DNA of 64,000 nucleotides from Sinomonas atrocyanea (GTDB lineage Bacteria > Actinomycetota > Actinomycetes > Actinomycetales > Micrococcaceae): the NCBI RefSeq assembly GCF_001577305.1, contig NZ_CP014518.1, positions 434,001 through 498,000 on the forward strand. The letters run 5' to 3'. Positions 40,869-49,782 of this stretch are shown piece after piece. The notes below the pieces were generated by a model. That model was not told the origin of the DNA. It saw only the letters and a list, made by a program, of their open reading frames with translations, and ran no database searches. The translations under genes were made by a program, and so were the position numbers. Numbering within the stretch: the first letter of the stretch is position 1; each line of letters starts with the position of its first letter.

Positions 40869-42062
40869 ATGGAAGAGACCAAGCCCCTGAGGGTCGGCAT
40901 GGTGGGCTACGCCTTCATGGGCGCCACCCACTCGCAGGCCTGGCGCACCGCCCCCCGGTTCTTCGACCTCCCGCTGTCCCCGCGCCTCGCCGCCGTGGCG
41001 GGCCGCGACCCCGGGCGCGTCGCGGCGGCCGCCGCGAAACTCGGCTGGGAATCGACCGAGACCGACTGGCGCCGGCTGATCGAGCGGGACGACATCGACC
41101 TCATCGACATCTGCACCCCCGGGAACACCCATGCCGAGATCGCCATCGCGGCCCTCGAGGCCGGCAAGCACGTGCTGTGCGAGAAGCCGCTCGCCAACTC
41201 GGTCGCCGAGGCCGAACGGATGACGGCGGCCGCGGACTCCGCGGCGGCCCGCGGCGTGTACTCGATGTGCGGGTTCTCCTACCGCCGCACGCCCGCCCTG
41301 TCCCTCGCGAAGCGGCTGGTCGACGAGGGGGCGCTCGGACAGCTGCGGCACGTGCGGGCCCAATACCTGCAGGACTGGCTCAGCGACGAGGACGCGCCGC
41401 TGACCTGGCGGCTCGACAGGACGAAGTCCGGCTCGGGCTCGCTCGGGGACATCGGAGCGCACGTCATCGACGCCGCCCAGTGGATCACCGGGCAGGACAT
41501 CGCCGGAGTCTCGGCGCTGCTGGAGACGTTCGTGAAGCAGCGGCCGGTCGGCGGCGACTTGGTCGGGCTCGGCGGGCACGGCTCCGGGGGCGAGCGGGGA
41601 GAGGTGACGGTCGACGACGCCGCAATCTTCTCGGCACGGTTCGACGGCGGCTCCGGTACCGCGGGCGCGATCGGAGTGTTCGAGGCAACCAGGTTCGCCC
41701 TCGGCCGGAAGAACGCGATGCGGCTCGAGCTCAACGGCTCCAAGGCCTCGCTCGCGTTCGACTTCGAGGACATGAACTCGCTGTGGTTCTACGACGCGGC
41801 GGACGAGCCGAACGCCGGCTTCCGGAAGATTCAGGTCACCGAGCCGGAGCACCCCTATACCGGGCACTGGTGGCCCGTGGGGCACGGGCTCGGGTACGAG
41901 CACGCCTTCACCCATCAGGTGGTGGACCTCGTCGAGGCGATCGCGGCAGGGAAGCAGCCCACGCCGTCGTTCGCCGACGCGCTGCAGGTGCAGCGCGTCC
42001 TCGACGCCGTCGAGACGAGCGCCGCGGACGAATCACGCTGGACGAAAGTGGAGGGAGCCTGA
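40869..42062 (+). CDS. Gfo/Idh/MocA family oxidoreductase
   Basis: A 397-residue NAD(P)-dependent sugar dehydrogenase. Rossmann fold at VGMVGYAFMGATHSQAW, family motif CEKPLAN, and a C-terminal substrate domain with GDIGAHVIDAAQWITGQ. Family members oxidise sugars, inositols or glycosides, often at C3, or reduce keto-sugars. It is the first catabolic gene after the transporter and begins 11 bp behind it. Specific substrate unknown. Confidence 0.88.
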   Translation: MEETKPLRVGMVGYAFMGATHSQAWRTAPRFFDLPLSPRLAAVAGRDPGRVAAAAAKLGWESTETDWRRLIERDDIDLIDICTPGNTHAEIAIAALEAGKHVLCEKPLANSVAEAERMTAAADSAAARGVYSMCGFSYRRTPALSLAKRLVDEGALGQLRHVRAQYLQDWLSDEDAPLTWRLDRTKSGSGSLGDIGAHVIDAAQWITGQDIAGVSALLETFVKQRPVGGDLVGLGGHGSGGERGEVTVDDAAIFSARFDGGSGTAGAIGVFEATRFALGRKNAMRLELNGSKASLAFDFEDMNSLWFYDAADEPNAGFRKIQVTEPEHPYTGHWWPVGHGLGYEHAFTHQVVDLVEAIAAGKQPTPSFADALQVQRVLDAVETSAADESRWTKVEGA

Positions 42063-42064
42063 GC

Positions 42065-43081
42065 ATGGCCCGACGACCTATTACCCTCTTTACCGGCCAG
42101 TGGGCCGACCTGCCCTTCGAGGAGGTGGCGCGCCTGGCCGGGGAGTGGGGCTTCGACGGGCTCGAGATCGCCTGCTGGGGCGACCACCTCGACCCCGTCA
42201 GGGCCGCGGAGGACGACGCCTACGTCCGGGACCGGCTCGACATCCTCGAGCGCAACGGCCTGGAGGTCTACGCCATCGCGAACCACCTGACCGGTCAGGC
42301 GGTGTGCGACGACCCGATCGATGCCCGGCACCAGGGCATCCTCTCCGAGGAGGTCTGGGGCGACGGCGAGCCCGAGGGCGTCCGCCGCCGCGCCGCCGAG
42401 GTCATGAAGGCCACCGCCCGGGCCGCCGCCCGGCTCGGGGTCACGACCGTCACCGGCTTCACGGGGTCCTCGATCTGGAAGACGGTGGCGATGTTCCCGC
42501 CGGTGCCGGAGGGCATGGTCGAGGCCGGGTACCAGGACTTCGCCGACCGGTGGAACCCGATCCTGGACGTCTTCGACGAGGTCGGGGTGCGCTTCGCCCT
42601 CGAAGTCCACCCGTCCGAGATCGCCTACGACTACTGGACCGCCAAGCGCACCCTCGAGGCGATCGGCCACCGGGAGTCCTTCGGGCTCAACTTCGATCCC
42701 TCGCACTTCATCTGGCAGGACCTCGACCCGGTCATGTTCCTGCAGGACTTCGCTCAGAAGGTCTTCCACGTCCACGTCAAGGAGTCCATCCGCCAGCTCA
42801 ATGGCCGCAACGGCCGCCTCGGCTCGCACCTCGCGTGGGCAGACCCGCGCCGCGGCTGGGACTTCGTGACCGCCGGGCACGGCCACGTGCAGTGGGAGCC
42901 CATCTTCCGGACCCTCAACGCGATCGGGTACGAGGGGCCCACGAGCATCGAGTGGGAGGACGCCGGCATGGACCGCCTCATCGGGGCGCCCCAGGCCCTC
43001 GCCCTCGTGCGCGGCCTCGCCGAGATCGCGCCCCCCGCCGCGGCGTTCGACGCCGCCTTCAGCAGCAGAGGAGCCTCATGA
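42065..43081 (+). CDS. Sugar phosphate isomerase/epimerase-like TIM barrel
   Basis: A 338-residue protein of the xylose-isomerase-like (AP endonuclease 2) barrel family. LARLAGEWGFDGLEIACWG-type early strands, FALEVHPSEIAYDYW, NFDPSHFIWQ, VFHVHVKES and SIEWEDAGMDR supply Glu, His and Asp metal ligands. In similar operons such barrels act as 3-keto-sugar hydratases, isomerases or keto-C-glycoside lyases. ATG 42065; its stop overlaps the next ATG (ATGA). Confidence 0.85.
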   Translation: MARRPITLFTGQWADLPFEEVARLAGEWGFDGLEIACWGDHLDPVRAAEDDAYVRDRLDILERNGLEVYAIANHLTGQAVCDDPIDARHQGILSEEVWGDGEPEGVRRRAAEVMKATARAAARLGVTTVTGFTGSSIWKTVAMFPPVPEGMVEAGYQDFADRWNPILDVFDEVGVRFALEVHPSEIAYDYWTAKRTLEAIGHRESFGLNFDPSHFIWQDLDPVMFLQDFAQKVFHVHVKESIRQLNGRNGRLGSHLAWADPRRGWDFVTAGHGHVQWEPIFRTLNAIGYEGPTSIEWEDAGMDRLIGAPQALALVRGLAEIAPPAAAFDAAFSSRGAS

Positions 43082-43773
43082 CCACCAAGAACGCGCTCGT
43101 GGTGCGCGGAGGCTGGGACGGGCACCAGCCCATCCAGGCCACCGAGCTCTTCATCCCCCACCTCGAGGCCCACGGCTACGAGGTCCGGATCGAGGAATCG
43201 CCCAAGGTCTACGCCGATGCCGAGTACATGGCCACCGTGGACCTCGTGATGCAGTGCATGACCATGTCCACCATCGAGAAGGACGAGTTCGAGGGGCTCC
43301 GCACCGCGGTCGAGAACGGCACCGGCCTCGCTGGCTGGCACGGCGGGATCGCCGACTCGTACCGGAACACCTCCGACTACCTGCACCTGATCGGCGGCCA
43401 GTTCGCCTGCCACCCGGGCAGGCATCCCGACGAGCGCACCGGGGAGCAGTCGGACAACTACGTCCCGTACACGGTGACCATGCTCCCCGCCGCCGCGAAC
43501 CACCCGATCACCGAGGGCATCGGGGACTTCGACCTCGTGACCGAGCAGTACTGGGTCCTCGCCGACGACTACATCGACGTCCTCGCCACCACCACCCAGA
43601 AGGTCCGGGCCTGGGACCCGTGGCACCGGGAGGTCACCTCCCCGGCCATCTGGACCCGCGAGTGGGGAGCCGGGCGCATCTTCGTCTGCACGCCGGGCCA
43701 CCGCGTGGAGGTCCTCGAGGACCCGAACGTCCGCACCATCATCGAAAGGGGCCTGCTGTGGGCAAGCCGGTAG
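43078..43773 (+). CDS. ThuA domain-containing protein
   Basis: A 231-residue ThuA-like protein (class I glutamine amidotransferase-like fold). ALVVRGGWDGHQPIQATELF, GLAGWHGGIADSYRN, HPITEGIGDFDLVTEQYWV and ERGLLWAS are characteristic. ThuA in rhizobia acts in trehalose/sucrose use through 3-keto-disaccharides. It overlaps the genes on both sides, so it belongs firmly to this operon. Confidence 0.88.
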   Translation: MTTKNALVVRGGWDGHQPIQATELFIPHLEAHGYEVRIEESPKVYADAEYMATVDLVMQCMTMSTIEKDEFEGLRTAVENGTGLAGWHGGIADSYRNTSDYLHLIGGQFACHPGRHPDERTGEQSDNYVPYTVTMLPAAANHPITEGIGDFDLVTEQYWVLADDYIDVLATTTQKVRAWDPWHREVTSPAIWTREWGAGRIFVCTPGHRVEVLEDPNVRTIIERGLLWASR

Positions 43774-44900
43774 GAACTGAAGGGCCGCTCAAGGTCGGCA
43801 TCATCGGCTGCGGGAAGATCGTGGGCCAGTACCTGGACAGCTTCCGCCGGCTCGCGGGCGTGCGCCTCGTCGCGGTCGCGGACCTCGACCCGGCGCGCGC
43901 CCGGGAGGTCGCCGACGAGTACGGCGGGGGCGTGCGCGCCGTGGGCGTGGACGAGCTCCTCGCGGCCGGCGACGTGGACCTCATCCTGAACCTGACTGTC
44001 CCGGCCGCGCACGCCGAGGTCGCCCTCGCGGCCATCGCCGCCGGCAAGCACGTCTACGGGGAGAAGCCCCTCGCCGCGACGACCCGCGAGGCCCGCGAGG
44101 TGCTCGACGCGGCGCGGGCGGCCGGCGTCGTGGTCGGCTGCGCGCCGGACACCGTGCTCGGCACGGGCCTCCAGACCGCGCGCAAGGCGATCGACGACGG
44201 CCTCATCGGCGCGCCCGTCGCGGCCACGGCCACCATGGTGACCCCCGGGCACGAGCGCTGGCACCCCAACCCGGACTTCTACTACGTCCCCGGGGGAGGG
44301 CCGCTGCTGGACATGGGGCCCTACTACGTCACCGCCCTCGTGACCCTCCTGGGGCCGGTGGCCTCGGTGGTCGGGGCGGCGAGCCACACGCGCCCGGAGC
44401 GGGTCATCGGATCCGGGCCGCGCGCCGGCGAGGCCATCCCCGTCACGACCGACACCCACGTCACCGGCGTCCTGACGCACGCCTCCGGCGCCCTCTCCAC
44501 CCTCGTGATGAGCTTCGACGCCGTCGCGACCCACGCGGCGAACATCGAGGTGCACGGCCCGCTCGGCACGCTCGCCGTCCCGGACCCCAACCACTTCGAC
44601 GGCGACACGCGCCTGCACCGCCTCGGCGGCGACACGTGGGAGACGCTCCCGGTCTCCGCGGGCTACGTGGACTCGGGGCGCGGCTACGGCATCGCGGACC
44701 TCGCCCGCACCCTGGGCTCCTCGGACGGGCCCCGGGCCGGGGGAACCCTCGGGTACCACGTGCTGGACGTCATGGAATCCCTGCTCGAGTCCGCCCACAC
44801 GGGGCGGGCCGTCGAGGTGACGAGCCGCGCGGAGCGGCCGCCCGCCGTCGGGCTCGAAGACCTCGCGGACCGCGCGCGCGAGGGCTCGCTCTCCGCATGA
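43758..44900 (+). CDS. Gfo/Idh/MocA family oxidoreductase (second)
   Basis: A 380-residue dehydrogenase. Rossmann motif VGIIGCGKIVGQYL, YGEKPLAATTREA, and a catalytic-domain GGGPLLDMGPYYVTALVTLLG. GTG 43758 overlaps the ThuA gene by 16 bp and has AAAGGGG 7 nt upstream. Two Gfo/Idh enzymes in one operon suggest sequential or paired oxidation and reduction of a sugar ring. It overlaps the next gene by ATGA. Confidence 0.88.
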   Translation: MGKPVGTEGPLKVGIIGCGKIVGQYLDSFRRLAGVRLVAVADLDPARAREVADEYGGGVRAVGVDELLAAGDVDLILNLTVPAAHAEVALAAIAAGKHVYGEKPLAATTREAREVLDAARAAGVVVGCAPDTVLGTGLQTARKAIDDGLIGAPVAATATMVTPGHERWHPNPDFYYVPGGGPLLDMGPYYVTALVTLLGPVASVVGAASHTRPERVIGSGPRAGEAIPVTTDTHVTGVLTHASGALSTLVMSFDAVATHAANIEVHGPLGTLAVPDPNHFDGDTRLHRLGGDTWETLPVSAGYVDSGRGYGIADLARTLGSSDGPRAGGTLGYHVLDVMESLLESAHTGRAVEVTSRAERPPAVGLEDLADRAREGSLSA

Positions 44901-45805
44901 GCAGCGTGAGCGCCGCGATCCGTGCCGGTGGCTACGCCGCGACCGTCACCGGCACGGCCGGCGCCCTCGCCTCGCTGACCTACCAGGGCCGGGACCTCGT
45001 GGTGCCCTTCGAGCCCGGCGCGCCGATCCCGGCCTTCCGCGGGATCGTCGCCGCCCCATGGCCCAACCGCCTGGCCGACGGGCGCTACACGGCCGGAGGC
45101 CGCGACCTCGCCGTCCCGGTCACCGAACCCGAGCGCGGCTGCGCGCTGCACGGCCTCGCGCTCGCGCGGGAGTGGCGGCTCGTGGCGCACGACGGCGCCT
45201 CGGTGGCCTTCGCGCTCGACCTCGCCCCGAGCGAGGGCTATCCCTTCCGGCTGCGTCTCGAGGCCCGGTACGCGCTCACCGCGGACGGCCTCGACTGGTC
45301 GGTGCGCGCCGCCAACGCCGGCGAGGACCTCGCCCCCTACGGCGTGTGCCCGCACCCCTACCTCGTCGCCGGACCGTCACCACTGGACGCGTGGGAGCTC
45401 GAGGTCCCGGCCGCGGAGTTCCTGGAGGTCACCCCGGACCGGCTCCTGCCCCTCGGGACGCGCGCGGTGGAGGGGCACGGGTTCGACTTCCGCGAGCCCC
45501 GTGCGATCGGGCGGACGCAGATCGACCATGCCTTCACGGACCTCCGCTTCGATCCGGGCGGCACCGCGCGGGTCACGGTACGCGACCCCTCGGGGTCCGG
45601 GGTGGCCATGGCCTGGGACGCCGGCTGCCCGTGGGTGCAGGTGTGCACCGCGGACGCGGCGCCGTCCGGGCCGAGCCGCCTCGGCCTCGCCGTCGAGCCC
45701 ATGACGTGCCCGCCCAACGCGTTCGCGAGCGGGACCGACCTCGTGTGGCTCGCGCCCGGCGAAAAGCACACCGCCCGGTGGCGGATCCATGCCCTCGAGG
45801 GGTGA
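44897..45805 (+). CDS. Aldose 1-epimerase family protein
   Basis: A 302-residue beta-sandwich mutarotase-like protein. APWPNRLADGRYTAGG, CALHGLAL, YGVCPHPYLV and the catalytic Glu in VEPMTCPPNAF are the family signs. It interconverts alpha and beta anomers of a sugar. Closest in pattern to YihR-like members rather than classical GalM. Last gene of the LacI-controlled operon; a hairpin overlaps its stop. Confidence 0.85.
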   Translation: MSSVSAAIRAGGYAATVTGTAGALASLTYQGRDLVVPFEPGAPIPAFRGIVAAPWPNRLADGRYTAGGRDLAVPVTEPERGCALHGLALAREWRLVAHDGASVAFALDLAPSEGYPFRLRLEARYALTADGLDWSVRAANAGEDLAPYGVCPHPYLVAGPSPLDAWELEVPAAEFLEVTPDRLLPLGTRAVEGHGFDFREPRAIGRTQIDHAFTDLRFDPGGTARVTVRDPSGSGVAMAWDAGCPWVQVCTADAAPSGPSRLGLAVEPMTCPPNAFASGTDLVWLAPGEKHTARWRIHALEG

Positions 45806-45825
45806 CGGCTGCTCGGAGACCGTCA
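45803..45825. terminator. Hairpin overlapping two convergent stop codons
   Basis: TGACGG (45803-45808, containing the epimerase stop) pairs with CCGTCA (45820-45825, containing the ROK gene stop on the other strand). Confidence 0.5.
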
Positions 45826-47025
45826 GCCGAGGAGCGCGTGCGGCGCCGCGAGCGCGCGCCGCACCGCCGCTCCGGCCGCGCCCCTGAGCGCAGCGGACGC
45901 GCCGAGGTCGGAGAAGGTGACGGCGGTGATCCGGCCGGGTGCGAGGTCCTCCAGCGCCGCGTCGAGGGCGGGCCCGAGGACGTCGCGGAGGATCCCGAAG
46001 TGGCCCCCGAGGACCACGGCCGAGAGGTCCAGGAGCCGTGCGGCGGCGACGACGGCCACGGCGAGGGCCTCGCCCGCCCGCTCGACCGCGCCGATCGCCC
46101 GGGCGTCCCCGGCGGCCAGGGATGCCGTCAGCGCGGCGAGGCGGCCCGTCGTCGTGCTTCCGCCGCCGGTGATGCCCGCGGCGGCAAGGATCGCCTCCTG
46201 CCCGGCCACGGTCTCGACGCAGCCGCGGCCGCCGCAGGAGCAGCGCCGTCCGCCGGGGTCGACGACGACGTGGCCCACCTCGCCGGCATGGCCGCCGGCG
46301 CCCGTGAACAGCTGGGAGCCGATGACGAGGCCGCCGCCCACGCCCACCTCGCCCGAGAGGTACAGGTACGAGCCGAGGGCCCGTCCGCGCCCGTACCAGA
46401 GCTCGGCGAGGGCCGCGCTGTCCGCCTCGTTGGAGAGCTCGGCCGCGAAGGGCGCTCCCGGCGCGAGGTCCTCGAGCGCGCCGGCGAGCGGCACGCCGGC
46501 CCACGCAAGGTTGGGGGCGGTGGCGACGGTGCCCGAGGCCGCGTCCACGATTCCGGGGACGGCCAGCCCGCCGCCCAGGAGCTCGATCCCGTCCGCCGCG
46601 GCGGCGTCGCGGACGCCGGCGGCCAGACGGTGGAGCTCAGCGAGGACGTCCGCGGGGGCCCGGCCGTGGTTGGAGGCCTCGACCGTCTCGTGCACCCGCA
46701 GCTCGCCCCGCAGGTCGAGGACGCCCACGGCGAGGTAGTCCACGTTGACCTCGGCGCCGAGTGCCCCGCGGCGGGGGTTCAACGCGAGGCCCACGCCGGG
46801 CCGGCCGCGCTCGCCGCCGCGGGTGACGCCGAGCTCCTCGAGGAGGCCGGTCTCGAGCAGGTCCGCCACGAGGCTGGAGACCGAGGCCTTGGTCAGGCCG
46901 GTGGCGGCCGCGATCTCGGCACGGCTCGCCACAGTCTCCGGGCCGAGACGGCTCAGGACGAGCGCCAGGTTGCGCCGCCGGACATCGCCCACCCGTCCGG
47001 GTGCGGGCGTGGCCTGAGACGTCAT
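45823..47025 (-). CDS. ROK-family transcriptional regulator (XylR-like)
   Basis: A 400-residue repressor: N-terminal winged helix (SRAEIAAATGLTKASVSSLV) and ROK sugar-kinase-like domain with the zinc motif GGRRCSCGGRGCVE. It diverges from xylA, and a palindrome overlaps the xylA -10 box. It is therefore the likely xylose-responsive repressor of xylA and xylB. ATG start at 47025. Confidence 0.9.
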   Translation of the reverse strand: MTSQATPAPGRVGDVRRRNLALVLSRLGPETVASRAEIAAATGLTKASVSSLVADLLETGLLEELGVTRGGERGRPGVGLALNPRRGALGAEVNVDYLAVGVLDLRGELRVHETVEASNHGRAPADVLAELHRLAAGVRDAAAADGIELLGGGLAVPGIVDAASGTVATAPNLAWAGVPLAGALEDLAPGAPFAAELSNEADSAALAELWYGRGRALGSYLYLSGEVGVGGGLVIGSQLFTGAGGHAGEVGHVVVDPGGRRCSCGGRGCVETVAGQEAILAAAGITGGGSTTTGRLAALTASLAAGDARAIGAVERAGEALAVAVVAAARLLDLSAVVLGGHFGILRDVLGPALDAALEDLAPGRITAVTFSDLGASAALRGAAGAAVRRALAAPHALLG

Positions 47026-47047
47026 GGATCCTCCCGAGGAAAAGTGT

Positions 47048-47084
47048 TGACCACATCACATCATGGTCCATATAGTTCAGAACA
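47048..47084 (+). promoter_or_regulatory. xylA promoter with overlapping operator
   Basis: TTGACC (47048-47053), 18 bp, TATAGT (47072-47077). GTTCAGAAC (47076-47084) is a palindrome across the -10 end and start region, inside the longer TAGT...ACTA symmetric stretch to about 47091. This is a fitting ROK repressor site. Confidence 0.6.
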
Positions 47085-47132
47085 AATACTAATTCCTCCA
47101 GTCCTAACCCACCCCCCATCGAGGAGCTCCCC

Positions 47133-48320
47133 ATGGCACTGGCGCCTACCCCCGAGAACAAGTTCACCTTCGGCCTGTGGACCGTCGGCTGGACCGGGAA
47201 CGACCCCTTCGGCGTGCCGACGCGGTCCGCGCTCGATCCCGTCGAGGCCGTGCACCGGCTCGCCGAGCTCGGCGCGTATGGGATCACGTTCCACGACAAC
47301 GACCTGGTCCCGTTCGGGGCGCCGGCCGCCGAGCGGGAGCTGATCCTCAAGCGGTTCCGCGCCGCGCTCGAGGAGACCGGGCTGAAGGTCCCGATGGTGA
47401 CGACGAACCTGTTCAGCCACCCGGTCTTCAAGGACGGCGGCTTCACCTCGAACGACCGCTCGGTGCGCCGCTTCGGCCTCGCGAAGGTCCTGCGCAACAT
47501 CGACCTCGCGGCCGAGCTGGGCGCGGAGACGTTCGTCATGTGGGGCGGCCGCGAGGGCTCGGAGTATGACGGGTCGAAGGACCTCGCGGCGGCACTGGAC
47601 CGCTACCGCGAAGGCGTGGACACGGCCGCGGCGTACATCAAGGAGAAGGGCTACGGGCTGCGGATCGCGCTCGAGCCCAAGCCGAACGAGCCGCGCGGGG
47701 ACATCCTCCTGCCCACCGTGGGCCACGGGCTGGCGTTCATCGCCCAGCTCGAGCACGGCGACATCGTGGGCCTGAACCCCGAGACGGGGCACGAGCAGAT
47801 GGCCGGGCTGAACTTCACCCACGGCATCGCGCAGGCGCTGTGGGCGGGCAAGCTGTTCCACATCGACCTCAACGGCCAGCGGGGCATCAAGTACGACCAG
47901 GACCTCGTGTTCGGCCACGGCGACCTCACGAGCGCGTTCTTCACGGTGGACCTGCTCGAGAACGGCTTCCCGAGCGGCGGCCCGCGCTACGAGGGCCCGC
48001 GCCACTTCGACTACAAGCCCTCCCGCACCGACGGGTACGACGGCGTGTGGGAGTCCGCGAAGGCGAACATGCGCATGTACCTGCTCCTGGCCGAGCGGGC
48101 CGCGGCGTTCCGCGCCGACGCCGAGGTCCAGGACGCACTGACGGCCTCGGGCGTGTACGAGCTCGCCGAGCCGACCCTCGCCGCGGGGGAGAGCACCGCG
48201 GACCTCCTCGCCGACGCCTCCGCGTTCGAGGAGTTCGACGCCGACGCGGCCGCCGCGCGCTCGTACGCGTTCATCCGGCTCAACCAGCTGGCCCTCGAGC
48301 ACCTCCTCGGCGCCCGCTGA
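47133..48320 (+). CDS. xylA: Xylose isomerase
   Basis: A 395-residue TIM-barrel isomerase converting D-xylose to D-xylulose (and glucose to fructose weakly). GITFHDNDLVP holds the catalytic His54 and Asp57; LEPKPNEPRGDI, GLNPETGHEQMAG and LFHIDLNGQRG hold the two metal sites. It is of the short, actinobacterial type I length. GAGGAG precedes the ATG. First gene of the xyl operon under the ROK repressor. Confidence 0.96.
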   Translation: MALAPTPENKFTFGLWTVGWTGNDPFGVPTRSALDPVEAVHRLAELGAYGITFHDNDLVPFGAPAAERELILKRFRAALEETGLKVPMVTTNLFSHPVFKDGGFTSNDRSVRRFGLAKVLRNIDLAAELGAETFVMWGGREGSEYDGSKDLAAALDRYREGVDTAAAYIKEKGYGLRIALEPKPNEPRGDILLPTVGHGLAFIAQLEHGDIVGLNPETGHEQMAGLNFTHGIAQALWAGKLFHIDLNGQRGIKYDQDLVFGHGDLTSAFFTVDLLENGFPSGGPRYEGPRHFDYKPSRTDGYDGVWESAKANMRMYLLLAERAAAFRADAEVQDALTASGVYELAEPTLAAGESTADLLADASAFEEFDADAAAARSYAFIRLNQLALEHLLGAR

Positions 48321-48324
48321 GTCC

Positions 48325-49782
48325 ATGGCCCAGAACGCATCCGGCGGCCGGCTCGTCGCCGGAGCCGACAGCTCCACCCAGTCCTGCAAGGTCGTCATCC
48401 GCGACGCCGCAACCGGGACGCTCGTGCGCTCCGGCTCGGCGCCCCACCCCGCCGGCACCGAGGTCCACCCGGACGCGTGGTGGGACGCCCTGCAGGCCGC
48501 GATCCGCGACGCCGGCGGCCTCGACGACGTCGCCGCGGTCTCGGTGGCCGGGCAGCAGCACGGCATGGTCTGCCTCGACGCGGACGGCGCCCTGGTCCGC
48601 CCGGCCCTGCTGTGGAACGACACCCGCTCCGCCGCGGCGGCCGAGCAGCTGATCAAGGAGGCGGGCGCCGCGTCGGATGCGGCTGACGCCGACGCCGGCG
48701 CCCGCTGGTGGGCCGAGGCGACCGGGACGGTGCCGGTCGCCTCGATCACTGCGGCCAAGCTGCGCTGGCTCGCCGAGAACGAGCCCGAGAACGCCGCCCG
48801 GACCGCGGCGGTGTGCCTGCCGCACGACTGGCTCAGCTGGCGCCTTGCGGGGCACGGGCCGGGCACGGGCGGGTTGGAGGCGCTCACGACCGACCGCTCC
48901 GATGCCTCCGGCACCGGCTACTGGTCCCCGGCCACCGGGGACTACCTGCCGGGCGTCCTCGAGCAGGCCCTCGGGCATGTCCCCGCCCTGCCGCGGGTGC
49001 TGGGGCCGCTGGAGGCGGGCGGCCGCACCCCCGCGGGCGCCCTGATCGGGCCGGGCGCGGGGGACAACGCCGGGGCGGCCCTCGGAGTCGGCGCCGGGGT
49101 GGGCGACGTCGTCGTCTCGATCGGCACCTCCGGCACCGTCTTCGCGGTGGCCGACCGGCCGACGTCGGACGCCTCCGGTCTCGTCGCCGGCTTCGCCGAT
49201 GCGAGCGGCCATTACCTCCCGCTCGCCTGCACCCTCAACGCCTCCCGCATCCTCGACGCCACCGCAGCCCTCCTGGGCGCCACCCTGCCCGAGCTCACCG
49301 ACCTCGCGCTGGCCGCCCCGGCGGGCGCCGAGGGCCTGACCCTCGTGCCGTACTTCGAGGGCGAGCGGACGCCCAACCTGCCGGACGCGACCGGCTCCCT
49401 GCACGGGATCACCCTGCGCAACTACACGCGCGCCAACCTCGCGCGCGCCGCGGTCGAGGGGATCGTGTGCTCCCTCGCCGACGGCCTCGCCGCGCTCACT
49501 GCGCAAGGGGTGGCGGCCGAGCGGATCATCCTCGTGGGCGGCGCCGCGCGCTCCGCCGCCGTCCAGCAGGCCGCCGCCGGGATCCTCGGGCTGCCCGTCG
49601 TGGTCCCCGAGCCGGGGGAGTACGTGGCCGACGGCGCGGCGCGCCAGGCCGCCGGCGTCCTCCTCGGTGCCCTCCCGCAGTGGGAGACTGCGGGCACCGC
49701 CACGGTCACCGCCCACGCCACCCCGGACGTGCTCGAGCGCTACCGGACCGCGGCACAGGCGAAAGGCAGGTCCGCGACGTGA
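48325..49782 (+). CDS. xylB: Xylulokinase
   Basis: A 485-residue FGGY kinase that makes D-xylulose 5-phosphate. GADSSTQSCKVV (phosphate loop), AGQQHGMVCLD, LWNDTRSA, the second ATP motif SIGTSGTVFA, and LVGGAARSAAVQQ are in order. It starts 4 bp after xylA and its stop overlaps the following GTG. The product feeds the pentose phosphate pathway. Confidence 0.95.
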   Translation: MAQNASGGRLVAGADSSTQSCKVVIRDAATGTLVRSGSAPHPAGTEVHPDAWWDALQAAIRDAGGLDDVAAVSVAGQQHGMVCLDADGALVRPALLWNDTRSAAAAEQLIKEAGAASDAADADAGARWWAEATGTVPVASITAAKLRWLAENEPENAARTAAVCLPHDWLSWRLAGHGPGTGGLEALTTDRSDASGTGYWSPATGDYLPGVLEQALGHVPALPRVLGPLEAGGRTPAGALIGPGAGDNAGAALGVGAGVGDVVVSIGTSGTVFAVADRPTSDASGLVAGFADASGHYLPLACTLNASRILDATAALLGATLPELTDLALAAPAGAEGLTLVPYFEGERTPNLPDATGSLHGITLRNYTRANLARAAVEGIVCSLADGLAALTAQGVAAERIILVGGAARSAAVQQAAAGILGLPVVVPEPGEYVADGAARQAAGVLLGALPQWETAGTATVTAHATPDVLERYRTAAQAKGRSAT

